Assembly (NCBI RefSeq): GCF_000344685.1
Contig: NW_006920411.1
Coordinates: 327,426-391,425 of the forward strand
DNA from: Gloeophyllum trabeum ATCC 11539
Lineage: Eukaryota; Basidiomycota; Agaricomycetes; Gloeophyllales; Gloeophyllaceae
Direction: 5' to 3'
Length of the DNA stretch: 64,000 bases
The notes beneath the pieces were generated by a model, which was given only the letters and a program-made list of their open reading frames with translations, ran no database searches and was not told the DNA's origin. The position numbers and the translations under genes are program-made. Positions 11,388-21,576 of this stretch are shown here, in pieces. Every line of letters begins with the position of its first letter. Within the stretch, counting starts at the first letter, position 1.

Positions 11388-11612
11388 GTTGTACCTATGA
11401 AATGAAGCCAGTGTAATTGTAGCGTCTACAATGCGTCTCTGCAGCAGACGAGCATTATCGTACACCTAAGATTTATTTCCGTGTATTCTACTTTGCAGCC
11501 TGGCGAGTGCCGATTTTAAATGTAGGTCGCGATAACGATAAAACATATGGTGAAGAAATGACACACTGGTCAAGCAGCGAGAGATATAAAAGATGGAGCT
11601 ATTCCCCAAACT

Positions 11613-11684
11613 CTCGGATACGGGGAATCGAACCCCGAGCTACCGCGTGAAAGGCGGTAATGTTAGCCGTTACACCATATCCGA
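11613..11684 (-). tRNA. tRNA-Glu (anticodon TTC), second copy
   Basis: The minus strand reads the same 72 bases as the tRNA at 9,498-9,569, with no difference seen. Flanking sequences outside the tRNA do not match, so the duplication is old or only the gene body is kept identical. The pair points toward each other around one protein gene. Confidence 0.97.
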
Positions 11685-11769
11685 CGGTACGATTTGCTCG
11701 TCCAATACTTGGTATCCCACCATCTGGTATCCGCACACCCGCCCATTCCAATCCATCATCCGATCTCCT

Positions 11770-12182
11770 TCATTCGCCGATAACATACGTACACCCCTCC
11801 TCGCCGATCCACACCTCGTGCAGCTGGCCCGCGGGCACGTCGATGCGCGCGCCGGGCCCGAAGGTCTCCTTCTGCGCGTCTGGTTTGTCGGGGTAGGTGA
11901 CGGTGAAGGTGCCGGAGAGGATGAGGTGCGTGGTGATGCCGGGGTGGGTGTGCGGGGCGTAGTGGGCGTTCCTGGGGGGTGGGAAAGGTTAGGTTAGGTG
12001 AAGTTGGACCAGGGAGAGGGAGAGTGGCGGGAAGGAGAAGGAGAAGGAATGGAGGGAAGGGGGGAAGCGGGGAAGTGGGAAGAGAGGATTGGGGAGACGC
12101 ACGCGCGGTCTGTCCAGGTGTAGACGCGCGGGAAGCCCCAGGCGCGGACTTCGCGCTTTGCGTCGGCTTCTGAGAGGGACAT
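11770..12182 (-). CDS. Small single-domain cupin
   Basis: Two exons (12182-12103, 11971-11770) give 93 residues. MSLSEADAKREVRAWGFPRVY leads into the cupin motifs. Motif 1 contains YAPHTHPGITTHLILSG: the HxH pair is present but the usual Glu is replaced, and a second His follows. Motif 2 contains FGPGARIDVPAGQLHEVWIG. The fold is a small beta-barrel that commonly binds a metal. With two or three His and no Glu, metal binding is possible but catalysis is not assured. The substrate is unknown. Similar small cupins are common in fungi and are usually annotated only as cupin-2 proteins. Confidence 0.85.
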
Positions 12183-13015
12183 TGTGCGCTGTGTTGTGTT
12201 CTGGCTCTCGGGGTTGGGAGGTGGTTTGGTGCAGGACGATGCTGGTTGGGAACGCACGGGAATGTGTATGTTTATCTTCGGCGCGATGATGTCATTTCGC
12301 CTGGGCAGCTCGCCCCTCCGGGGTTGGTACCTCGAGTGCCGTAAACCGTTGTGGGCTTTTCTAGTATATCGTACATACATAGCAGGGCATGTTTTTTCTC
12401 TGACCTCGACGGTCGAACGAAGGAGCCCAAAAGAAGTCGCGTCGTGTAGAAGTCACTTCCTGAGATTAGTACTGAGAGACTGACGACGGGAGCCCGACGC
12501 GACGGCGGTGAGACCGACCCGACGAGACAGCAGTAATGCTCCTGTACGAGCATCCGCAAGCGTTCGGATCATAGCGTCGGGAGATGCGCATGGCGCGTGT
12601 TTGAAACCAGGCGAGGGGGTGGGGGGATTTCCTTGCATCCGGGGTTCTGCCTGTGCAGAGGCGGGCTTCCAGGCGTCTCTGGAATTTCGAAAGCAGAGGG
12701 TAGGCACCTCGACCCAGTTGCGCACGAGGCGACTTGCGCAACCGTCGAATCGAAGTCAAGCTGGCGGACCATTGACATCCGTTCGGAACCGCGAAAGTCT
12801 CTCTGTGTGGCTTTCTTCGCCAAGTCCCGTCCTTCCTCTGCGACATCCCGCCCGAGAGAGTGATCATTGCCTGAGATGTAGCCTGGTGAACGAGTGGCGA
12901 CGTAGACTGCAGAGGTCGAAGTGATCGACAGAAGATGCTCCCGAACTTAGACATACCCACCCCGGTATGTCATTCCCACGCCTTCTTTCCTCCGCCCTTC
13001 ACTCCCGCCTCGAAC
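12183..13015. other. Intergenic between cupin and uL13m genes
   Basis: Several frames are open on both strands over 12.45-12.95 kb because stop codons happen to be rare. None gives a recognisable product and they overlap one another, so none is called. The two flanking genes are transcribed away from each other, so both promoters lie here. Confidence 0.4.
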
Positions 13016-13701
13016 ATGTCGCAAGCGATAGGCAACGTACGCCCTTTCTTCCCCCTCTCGTTCTACATTCACCAGGTGTAACAACTGCGTAGACCGCGCT
13101 TGCCTACGCGCGGGTATGGCACCACGTCGACGCCTCCGACCGGATACTGGGTAAGCTCGCGGAGCGGATCGCCATCGTGCTCATGGGCAAGCACAAGCCC
13201 ATCTACGACCCCAGCGGTGCGTTCTCCCTCCTATGGTTTCTTTAACATTCTATTAAAAAAGAATGCACTCTCCTAGTGGACTGCGGCGACTACGTGATCG
13301 TCTCGAACGCCTCGAAGGTGAGGGTCACCGGCCGGAAGGAGGAGCAGAAGGTCTACCGCAAGCACACGATGTTCCCCGGCGGGCTGAAGGAGGTGAAGTA
13401 CAAGGACATGATGGTCAAGAAGCCCGACGAGGTGCGTTGGCCTTCCTTCCTTCCTTCCCTCCCTCCCCCCCCTTCGCGGTCTCATCGCCGTCGAGCGCAG
13501 ATCATCCGCCAAGCCGTCTCCGGCATGCTGCCCAAAAACAAGCTGCGCGACCGCCGGCTCGAGCGCCTGCGCATCTTCGAGGGGCCGGACATGGGCCGCC
13601 TCGGCGCGAACATCGTGCGGCGGTGGCAGGACGGGACGCTGGGGCAGTCGTACCCACGGGGGACCCGGAAGGCGGGGAGCGGGGAGGCGGGTGCGGCTTA
13701 G
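13016..13701 (+). CDS. MRPL23: Mitochondrial large ribosomal subunit protein uL13m
   Basis: Four exons (13016-13036, 13093-13216, 13277-13431, 13501-13701) give 166 residues. The ATG at 13016 opens a 7-codon first exon, MSQAIGN. Family motifs follow in order: [66 protein letters not shown] and [17 protein letters not shown]. The protein is a structural part of the mitoribosome 54S/39S subunit. The yeast name MRPL23 is given. Length fits fungal members (about 160-180). The last intron contains a CT-repeat and is in frame, so an unspliced reading would also stay open. Confidence 0.93.
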
Positions 13702-14420
13702 ACCTCGAGGGAGGGTGAAGGGGGGGCTGTGCTCGGTGTGTCTAGTCTATCGCATATAGTGTTTAATGTCTCTGGCTGTCTGCGCGGCCCATGAACACGG
13801 CTCGCCTCCAGCATCGACCGCACGTTCGCCGCCGCTGCCCATTCACAACGTTAGCCGGGCTTGTCAGCGGCGGGCGCGTTAGCTCCACCAATTTCTGCGT
13901 GCGCGCGACCTCCCTGGGGCGACGTATACGATGTCCTGCACGGGTATCTTCGCACTGCGCAGTACTTAGACCATCTCCCAGGCTCTGCTGGACGTATGCC
14001 TATATCCACCGCAATGCAGCATTCGCAGCCATGTCGGGGCTGGTGGGCTTCCTGGACCATGTCTGCGGTCGCTGGTGACGCGCCCCCGATCCGGTCGCCA
14101 ACCATCACCAGGACCCTCCACACCACCAGGGATCCGCGCGAAGCGTGCGCCACGCCGCTCAATTAATCTGCTCCAAGGCCGCGAAGGAGCGATACTTACG
14201 AGAATGGGCTATCGACTAACTTGTTACGGGAAGATGCGAGGTCGCCGTCGGTGACGACAGGTGACGGAGGCGTACGTATGTTTTGCTCGTCAAAGGTGAG
14301 GCGGGGTGCGGAGGGGGTATACAAGAGAAGTTGGTGGTCCACTCAGACACTCACTCGCTGGCTTGTCTTCCATCCCAACGAACATCTGCACGCACAAATT
14401 GAGTTCTGTCTTTCATAACC
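13702..14420. other. Intergenic, no gene supported
   Basis: Overlapping short frames at 13.8-14.17 kb on both strands show no domain. The final part is the promoter side of the Con-6 gene. Confidence 0.4.
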
Positions 14421-14853
14421 ATGTCCAAGGATATCAGCAGCGTAGGTCCACACGCCCACACTCGTGTACCTCGCCCAGACTGACTGACTGTATGCGCTCC
14501 CCCTAGGTTGCCCGCGGCCACAGTGCGTCCCGCCGTCGCTCACGATTCCGCGCACGCATCATCTGACTGACGCTTGCTGTGACACAGAGGCGGCCATCAG
14601 CAACCCGCACGTCTCGGAAGAGACGAAGGAGCACTCGCGGCAGGTGCTCGAGGAGCTCGCGGAGAGCGGCGAGCTCGACTCTGCGGAGTCGAAGAACGCC
14701 AACGTCGTCCGGGGGCACAAGGTGCGTTTCCCCTTCCTGGCAGGGGACTTGGGCTGACGCTGGACGGACGCACAGGCGAACCTCGCGAACCCGCACACGT
14801 CTGAGGAGTCGAAAGACCGCTCGGAGAAAGTCCTGGACGAGCTTGACGCGTGA
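14421..14853 (+). CDS. con-6: Conidiation-specific protein 6 (Con-6) family, two repeats
   Basis: Four exons (14421-14441, 14507-14522, 14588-14721, 14776-14853) give 82 residues. The start MSKDISS is followed by two Con-6 repeats: VARGHKAAISNPHVSEETK with helix RQVLEELAE, and NVVRGHKANLANPHTSEES with helix EKVLDEL. The second exon has only 16 bases. Con-6 proteins were first described as abundant in Neurospora conidia; the molecular role is unsettled and they are small hydrophilic proteins. Two repeats is a normal size. Expression during sporulation or stress is inferred from the family, not from the sequence. Confidence 0.92.
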
Positions 14854-14963
14854 TCATGAATATGACTGGATGCTGAATGAATAATGTAATGTAATGCGAT
14901 ATGTACGATGCAGGTTATTGGGGTATAATACTTTTTGGCTACACTCACAGTGGGGAGGGCTCG

Positions 14964-15583
14964 TCACTCCTGCAGGACAAAGTACTCCGTCCCGTAGAGC
15001 GCCGTGGTGGCGAGCGCCCCGCCGGTGAGGACGACGGTCATTGGGTGCCTGGGCGCTTTCACGCTCCGTCGTAGGTGGAGGAACAGGTACGTCAGGGACC
15101 ACGCTGCGTCCCGCGCATGCATGCATGGAGTCAGTCGCGAGAGAGGTATGCTATGCATGCCAAACGCACCTGTGGCGATCCCGCTCCCGTTGCGCGCGTC
15201 GCCCTGCGCGAGGACGTACCCCGCGACGGAGAAGACGATGCCGAACCCGAAGCGGTGGAGGAAGGGCGGGATGTGCGCTCTGGGCGGGTGCAGCGTCGCG
15301 GGGATCAGGGCGGAGCCGAGGACTATCGGAGGATGGGTGTTACTGTCAGTGGCGGGATGGTGGGCGGGGGACGTACATAGGGCGCTGAGACCGCAGGCTG
15401 GGAGTCTGAACAAATCAGATCATCTGAGAACATTAGAGCCTTGCACGTATACGACGACACGCACGGCGATTGGGAGTACGGGCGCACTGCGGAAGCCAGT
15501 TGAGACTTGGAGCTCTCCATAGAAGTCGTTGGCGCATTCGTGGCAGGCGTGCTCGGAGGTGTGCCCGACTCGGAGGAGGACAT
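14964..15583 (-). CDS. AIM19: AIM19-like mitochondrial inner membrane protein
   Basis: Four exons (15583-15465, 15405-15377, 15322-15170, 15103-14964) give 146 residues. A Ser/Thr/Pro-rich N-terminus is followed by hydrophobic stretches around LPACGLSALFLGSALIPATL, FGFGIVFSVAGYVLA and VVLTGGALATTALYG. The pattern GDARNGSGIATAWSLTYLFL, then basic loop and ALYG plus aromatic, matches what I recall of yeast Aim19 (altered inheritance of mitochondria 19). The molecular function of that family is unknown. Three or four membrane spans are likely. The 29-base second exon is well supported by phase on both sides. Confidence 0.72.
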
Positions 15584-16146
15584 GGTCGACCACCGCGGGG
15601 ACGCGCCTGTGGCTCCGAACCCGCCCTGCCGGAAACTTCCGTCTCCCGCGTGCCACACACGAGCCAAACCGTCCGAACCGAACCATCCGAAGGCTCCTGG
15701 CATATGTATGTATGTGTACTAGTATGTCCCGCTCTGCGCGGTACTGTATGTCACCGCACCGTGCTGCGCATGGCGAGACTGGAACACTGCGACAGCTAAT
15801 TCTTCAAGCTGCGTGCTACAGCTACCTCGCCAGCTGGTTCTTATCGGTATTATGTAGCGCTGCGCGTTTCGTGCTCTGCGATACGCTGGGAAACAGTAAG
15901 TCTAAGCCGCGCTGACCAAAGCGTGTTCTTGCGCGTCGATGGCCCCGAGGTAACATTATTTTCGCTGACTGGCCCTGGGGGTATCCGTGGATTTGAGGTT
16001 TGGGTCCACGCGGAGCGGGCATGCGCCGGGTTTGCGCAAATCCAGGTATTGAAATGTCCGGCGGTTTGAAGAGGACGGTATGGCAATCAGACTGAGCATT
16101 GGCAGAACAGAACTCGAGCTTGAACGTACAAACGACGATACTCGAC
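15584..16146. other. Intergenic, upstream of AKR pseudogene
   Basis: No gene is seen. Around 15,980-16,060 there is weak similarity to the sequence upstream of the opposite AKR copy (a shared string near TTGGGTCCA and TTTGCGCAAA), suggesting that the duplication may extend into the former promoter. Confidence 0.3.
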
Positions 16147-17654
16147 ACGCGCGCGTCACCGCCCTCAAGGACGTCGCCGCCATCCTCGACGTCTTCCAGG
16201 CGCACGGGCACCACCAGGTATTTCGTCCTCGACGCGTGTCGTGCAGCCAAGCAAATACTGACGCGCGGGCACAGGTCGACACCGCGCGGGTGTACGCGCG
16301 AGGAGTACCGGGGCAAGCTCGACGCGGGCTCGCGGTGGACACGAAGCTCGATCCCACCGTCGTGCGTGCTCCGCGCTTCGCCGCGTGCCCCCAGGTGGGC
16401 CTGCTCGTCGTGTGGTTGTATTTTCTCACCAGAAATACGGTCAGCCCCCCCGGCATCCCTGCGATCTCCCACTCTCCGGAGGTACGCCACGCCCATCGCA
16501 TTTTTGTGGTCCACAATACTAGTACTGATGACCCCGCCCCCCCCCCTACCTGCAGGACCTCCGAAAGCACCTTCAGGACTCCCTGATGGCGCTAAAGACC
16601 AAGTCAGCCTTTTCGTTCCCTCTACCCCCTCGCCCCACTCACACCCCATCTCACACCCCGCCCTTAGCAAAATCAATCTATTCTATCTCCACGGCCCCGA
16701 CCGGCGGACGCCGTACGAGGTCACCCTCAAGGCCGTCGACGAGCTGTACAAGGAGGGGCTCTTCGCGCAGTTCGGCATCAGCAACTACATGTCGTGCGTA
16801 TAGACCCTTCTCCTGAGGGCATCGGCGATGATTTGTTTATGGGATCAGGTGGGAGGTTCGCCGACGGAGATAACGCGCGCTTGGAAGGGCTGTCGAGCCG
16901 GAGCTGTTCCCGTGCCCGCGGGAGTACGGGATCAGCTTTTACGAGTTCAACCCCCGCAGGTGCTCTCCGAGTCCATGGCGGATGTCCTGCTCACGCGCAG
17001 TGGCGGGTGGATTCTTCACTGGGAGGTACACCCGCGACCAGCAGGACGGCCAGCGCAGCGCGCGGTTCGACCCGAGCAGCATGCAGGGCAGGGTAATGCA
17101 CCTCTACATTGATACCCTGTTGGCCCCCCTTATTCGAATCTCCTCTCCCCTTCCCGCAGGCATACCGCCACAGGTAGGCCTTACCCTCACACCCGCTTGA
17201 ATGGCGCTCTCACGGAGAGTATCGTGCGACAAAAGGGTACTGGAACGACGCGACCTTCGACGCGCTCGAGTCCGGCGAGGCGGTCGGCGACAAGCACGGG
17301 CTGACCCTCGCGGAGATCGCGCTGCGCTGGGTGTCGCACCCACAGGCTCATGAAGCGCGAGCATGGGGACTCGGTGTTGATCGGGGCGTCGAGCCTGAAG
17401 CATATCGAGCAGGTAAGTGTGCTGATGCTCCCTGCCACCCCCCCCCCTCTCACTAACAAGAAGCGTGATTGGCTTTTGGATGTGACAGAACTTGATCGGC
17501 CTCGAGAAGGGCCCGCTTCGTGAGTAGACTGGTCAGACATGGTCGGTTGGTGGGCGGTGCTAATGTGAAAACGTGCTCAGCGGAGGACGTCGTGAAAGCT
17601 TTGGATAAGGCTTGGGCGTGTCTCAAGGGCAAGGCTACTCCTTACTTCCACTGA
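16147..17654 (+). pseudogene. Aldo-keto reductase (AKR7/aflatoxin-aldehyde-reductase type), decayed
   Basis: Pieces of an AKR7-type reductase follow in order: VAAILDVFQAHGHHQ, VDTARVY, DTKLDPTV, ISHSPEDLRKHL, LFYLHGPDRRTPYEVTL, FGISNYMS, VEPELFPC, FFTGRYTRDQQ, AEIALRWVSH and the C-terminal end PYFH. Asp, Tyr, Lys and His of the AKR tetrad can still be located. Lesions: the N-terminal GAMTFG strand is missing; compensating frameshifts occur near 16,290-16,330; after NYMS the segment for NADPH-side helices is deleted and a TAA lies at 16,871-16,873; one extra C near 17,340 shifts the frame before the RWVSHxSLMKREHG region. A working enzyme would reduce aldehydes and ketones with NADPH. The other copy lies at 17,982-19,686 in opposite orientation. 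Confidence 0.8.
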
Positions 17655-17981
17655 AGGGCAGTCCCTCGGCGAATGAGCGGATGTCCTCGGTTAGCTGGGT
17701 GTGAATGCAGAGGAAGGTTCGAATGATTTTAGCTATCATGTACTCATCCATTAGCCAGTTACGGTCTTGCGTTGTGCGGAATAGCTATCGCGATCTGTTA
17801 ACTGTGCGTGGGAGATCCATAAGAACATAGTGGGTACACTCATGACCCGGTATATTCGACTCAACGCTGGCCCGCGGAATCGCGTAGGCTTCCTCGCTTC
17901 AAGAACTCCGGATTCTCACTGGCTCCCGGCACGGCACAAGGGTGAAGGCCTGCTATCTATGATCTGCCAACAAATCCGCCT
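17655..17981. other. Spacer between the tail-to-tail AKR copies
   Basis: The 327 bases between the two stop codons hold no gene. No inverted repeat arms were noticed beyond the genes themselves. Confidence 0.5.
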
Positions 17982-19686
17982 TCAATGGAAGTAAGGCGTA
18001 GCTATTCCCTTGACAGCAGCCCAAGCATTGTCCAAAGCCTTGATGACTTCGTCCGCTGTTGAAATAGCAGTACCTCTCTCAGTCATCACCCCTCTGCGCA
18101 GGAAGGCGGCCGGAGTACTCACGAAGGGGGCCTTGCTCGAGATCAATCAAGTTCTGTCATATTCACGACAGGAAGGACAGTCATTGAATAAGATGCGAAA
18201 CATGCTACAGGCGACCAACCTGTTCGATATGCTGCACGCTGGACGCCCCAATCAAGATGGCATCGCCGTGCTCGCGCTTCAACAAACTGTGGTGTGACAC
18301 CCAGCGCAGCGCGATCTCAGCGAGGCTCAGACCGTGCTTCTCGCCGACGGCCTTGACAGACTCGAGCGCGTCGAAGGTCGCATCGTTCCAGTACCTGTAG
18401 CGGTATCCCTGGGAGTACCAGGGATGCTTAGCAAGGAGACGTGTATGATGACAACCGCGCGAAACTGTTACCTTTCCCTGCGCTTTGTTCGGATCGAATC
18501 GCGAGCCAGGCTCGACGGTCTGCTGGTCTCGGGTATACCGACCTGTGAAGAATCCTCCGGCCACTGGAGTATGGGATGATGAGTGGGGTGTCCCCTGGTG
18601 TCAGAAAAATACTCACGTGGGTTGTACTCGTAGAAGCTCATTCCGTACTTCCGTAGACACGGGAACAATTCTGGCTCTACGCCTCTGACAGGATTTATAA
18701 CATGGTGATGAGCAGGCGATGCATCCAGACGACTTCGGTACAACTGACCTATGAATGGCGTTATATATGCCTTGATATACGGTAGGCTGGATATACCCAC
18801 TGGCCTTGCAAATCTGAACGATCTCTGCCACCTCCCATCTAATGTGATAATGGTCAGGGATATATAGCCAAGCCCCGAAAGTGAGAGAAGACATACGCCA
18901 TATAGTTGCTGATGCCAAAGTGCTCGAAGTACCCTTCTTTGTAGAGGTCGTTGACGGCTTTCAGTGTGACCTCGTATGGTATCTGACGGTCGGGGCCGTG
19001 CAGGTAGAATATGTGGATTTTGCTAAACGTGATGCACGGTGAGTTGTGACTGGTGTTTCACATCCACCGCCGTAATACAGACTCTGTCTCAAGCGCTTAG
19101 AGAGACGCCATCAAGTGCTTGCGGAGATCCTGGGCGAGGGTGTAAATGAAGTAATTTAATTCTCAATAAATTCAGGGACTACTTGCCTCCGGAGAATGGG
19201 ATATCAAGGGGAAGCCTGGAAGCGTCGGCCCATGCTGCAAGCCGGAACGCATAATGTAGCACCTAGGTGAGTACTTGCCCCCGTCCAACGACGGGTGGCT
19301 CGGTACGCACAGCGGTGGGATACAGCTTAGTGTCCATTGCGAGGCCACGTTTCTGCCAGTCGAGTTTCCCAAGATATTCCTCGCTGGTGCCGTTGCAGTA
19401 AAGCCGGGCAGTGTCGACCTATAGCCGGTAACTCGTTAATGCGGTGCATTACTCTTTGGGGTCAATGGAAACTATTACCTGGGAATGGCCATGCGCCTGG
19501 AAGACGTCGAGTATGGCGGCGACCTCCTTCACGTCGGTGACTCGCGCCTGCTCAAAGGCCGCCTCGCCAAAGGTCATGGCACCCTATACCTACGTTAGAG
19601 TGCGTTGGATAGGTCTGCTGTAGATAATTGCATACCATGATGACTTTCAAAGCGGACTTCTGAGTCGGTTTGTTGTCAGCTGACAT
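17982..19686 (-). pseudogene. Aldo-keto reductase (AKR7 type), nearly intact but with in-frame stop
   Basis: The reading starts MSADNKPTQKSALKVIM at 19,686 and runs through GAMTFGEAAFEQARV, VDTARLYCNGTSEEYLGKLD, DTKLYPTA, ISHSPE, DLRKHLMASL, FYLHGPDRQIPYEVTLKAV, GISNYMAWEVAEIVQICKA, PTVYQGIYNAIHR, VEPELFPCLRKYGMSFYEYNP, GGFFTGRYTRDQQ, AEIALRWVSHHSLLKREHGDA and a final PYFH. Catalytic Asp, Tyr, Lys and His are all present. A TAA at 19,099-19,097 stands where the family has a codon such as Lys between SL and AL; I see no splice that would remove it. It could be a very young pseudogene or a sequencing error. If the stop is an error, this is a normal NADPH-dependent aldehyde reductase of about 330 residues. 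Confidence 0.7.
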
Positions 19687-20575
19687 TTTGACTCTTGTGA
19701 TCAGTATACTCTGCCGTGTCCAGCTGTAACATTCAGGCTCTCTTTTACGGGCCTCAAATCTTTGAAGCCGAGGTTTGCGCAAGTCCTCGGCCGGGTTGTG
19801 GAGCATGGACCCACAAGCCCTTGAAGCGTCCGACGTACCCAGGAATCCAAAAATATCTGCTAGCACTCGTGGGTGAACATACGGTGATCTCGTCTTCCTC
19901 GTCTGCCCGCCCCAAGCATCTGCGATGCCAGGGGATAGGGCATTTGGTCGGCAGCTTTCTGTTTGTCAGGCAGTCTTACTATTTGAGTTCATACTACAGA
20001 CGAAAATGGATAGCTGTAATGCCTGCACACACCCGCATCAGTGATGGATTGCAAGTTTGACGCATGATCACATATTTTATGATTCACCAGCTCAGGCGCG
20101 CGAGATCTGCGGGGAAAGAGGGTGAACGAGCTACTGGAAAGAAGGTTAGATTTTGTGTCTCAGCGGCATGCTTTGACAAGGTGACAGGGCGCCATAGACC
20201 TCAAGGGTAGCAGACGGTACAGGTTTAATCAGGTGTGACCCCGCCTTAGCGCCGAGTCTCGTCTTGTTTGCACTGAAGGTTATAGTGAGCTTGACGCTGA
20301 CGCGTCGTAAGGTGCATGGGTGTATGCCACAAGTTACTTAGAAGTAGTGCAAACGTTGCGGTGCCACAGCCTGCGGCAAGGATCGAACCGCTGACATCCG
20401 CCTCGGCCTCTCCCGGCGGAGTTCAATGCCGTCTGCTATACGGGCTAGCGTCGCCAAACTCTAATTTTCCTCACATCAACGATAGCGGAAGAAGACATCG
20501 CACAGGCCCCATAAATCCCAATAAAAGTGCGTGTGCAGCCCTCACGGACGATGTCCACTAACCGCTGTACTCAGG
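19687..20575. other. Intergenic between AKR copy and eS12 gene
   Basis: No gene is supported. A tRNA-like string on the minus strand near 20,370-20,454 was considered and rejected. At the end, GTGCGT at 20,527 and TCAG at 20,571-20,574 could bound a 48-base 5'-leader intron of the ribosomal protein gene. Confidence 0.4.
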
Positions 20576-21077
20576 ATGTCTGACGCTGGAGATGAAATTC
20601 AAGTCGACGCCCCGGAGGCTGAGGTTGAGGTCACCGCGACCGATGCTCCCAAGGGCAGAATGTCTGTGGAGGACGCTCTTCAGGTGTGTTGCTGTCTGTT
20701 TGCCCTGCCCGCAGGCCTCATCGTTTCCCCCTTCACAGCAAGTTCTGAAGAACGCTCTTGTCCACGATGGTCTGGCTCGGGGTCTGCGCGAATGCGCCAA
20801 GGCCCTCGACAAGCGTCAAGCGCACTTGTGTGTGCTGGTCGAGACCTGTACCGAGGCCGAGTACATCAAGCTCATCGAGGCTCTCTGTGCCGAGCACAAG
20901 ATTAACTTGATCAAGGTCGGAGACGCCAAGGTCCTCGGTACGTGGGCGGGCCTGTGCAAGATTGACAGGGAGGGCAACCCCCGCAAGGTTGTCGGATGCT
21001 CTTGCGTGGTCGTCAAGGACTACGGTGTTGAGAGCGAGGGTCTCCACGTCCTCCTTGAGTACTTCAAGAACCGCTAG
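20576..21077 (+). CDS. RPS12: 40S ribosomal protein eS12
   Basis: Two exons (20576-20683, 20739-21077) give 148 residues. After an acidic start [19 protein letters not shown] the eS12 core follows: [65 protein letters not shown] and [10 protein letters not shown]. The protein is a structural part of the small cytosolic ribosomal subunit. The stop codon TAG is followed at once by GTGAGT, and a CAG lies 40 bases on, so a short 3'-UTR intron (21,078-21,117) is possible. A 5'-leader intron is also likely. Confidence 0.96.
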
Positions 21078-21576
21078 GTGAGTAATGTTGCATATGGCCA
21101 GAGGGATGACAATACAGACTCCCTCGACGGAGGACTCGTCCACTGAGGATAACAGTCTATCCGGAATCATTATAACTTTGTCTGACTATTTGCTTGGTCT
21201 AAGAGAGCGTTACAGCGCATGCTGACTCCTTTTCACTATTAGGTTAGCCGACCACTATATGGCACCTGCGTTTCCTGTCTACTCGTAGTACAAAATGCCA
21301 CTTGCTTTCCTCCGTCTGAGTTCACCTGTGTGCATGTCTCTTGACCTGAGTTTCCGTGCAGTCAGTCGCCCGATGCCGTCTATATGTAGTTAGGTATAAG
21401 CATTCGACGTCATTGATCATTCTACTGTACTGTGTAAGCTCGTGATAAATGCCTCGTTGCGCCTTCTCGTGACAACCGGCGGCTATGCGTTCCCCAACCC
21501 CGCACATTGCTTGTCTGGGGAAAACCGCTGACGGGGTCAGTACCGGCTGTACCTCCCACCCACCTTTACCCCGGCC
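21078..21576. other. 3' UTR of RPS12 and intergenic
   Basis: A possible 40-base 3'-UTR intron begins directly after the RPS12 stop codon. Nothing else was recognised before the TMEM135-like gene. Confidence 0.4.

Noticed and set aside
12466..12960. 164-codon minus-strand frame upstream of uL13m
   Set aside because: Frames are open on both strands here; none has a conserved pattern or plausible splicing.
15822..16676. 284-codon minus-strand frame over the AKR pseudogene
   Set aside because: It is antisense to recognisable AKR coding segments and has no domain.
20369..20454. tRNA gene on the minus strand
   Set aside because: GGTTCGATCC looks like a B box and a TAGCCCGTATAG string like an A box, but the T stem and acceptor stem do not pair and no seven-base anticodon loop fits. 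At best it is a decayed tRNA-like sequence.
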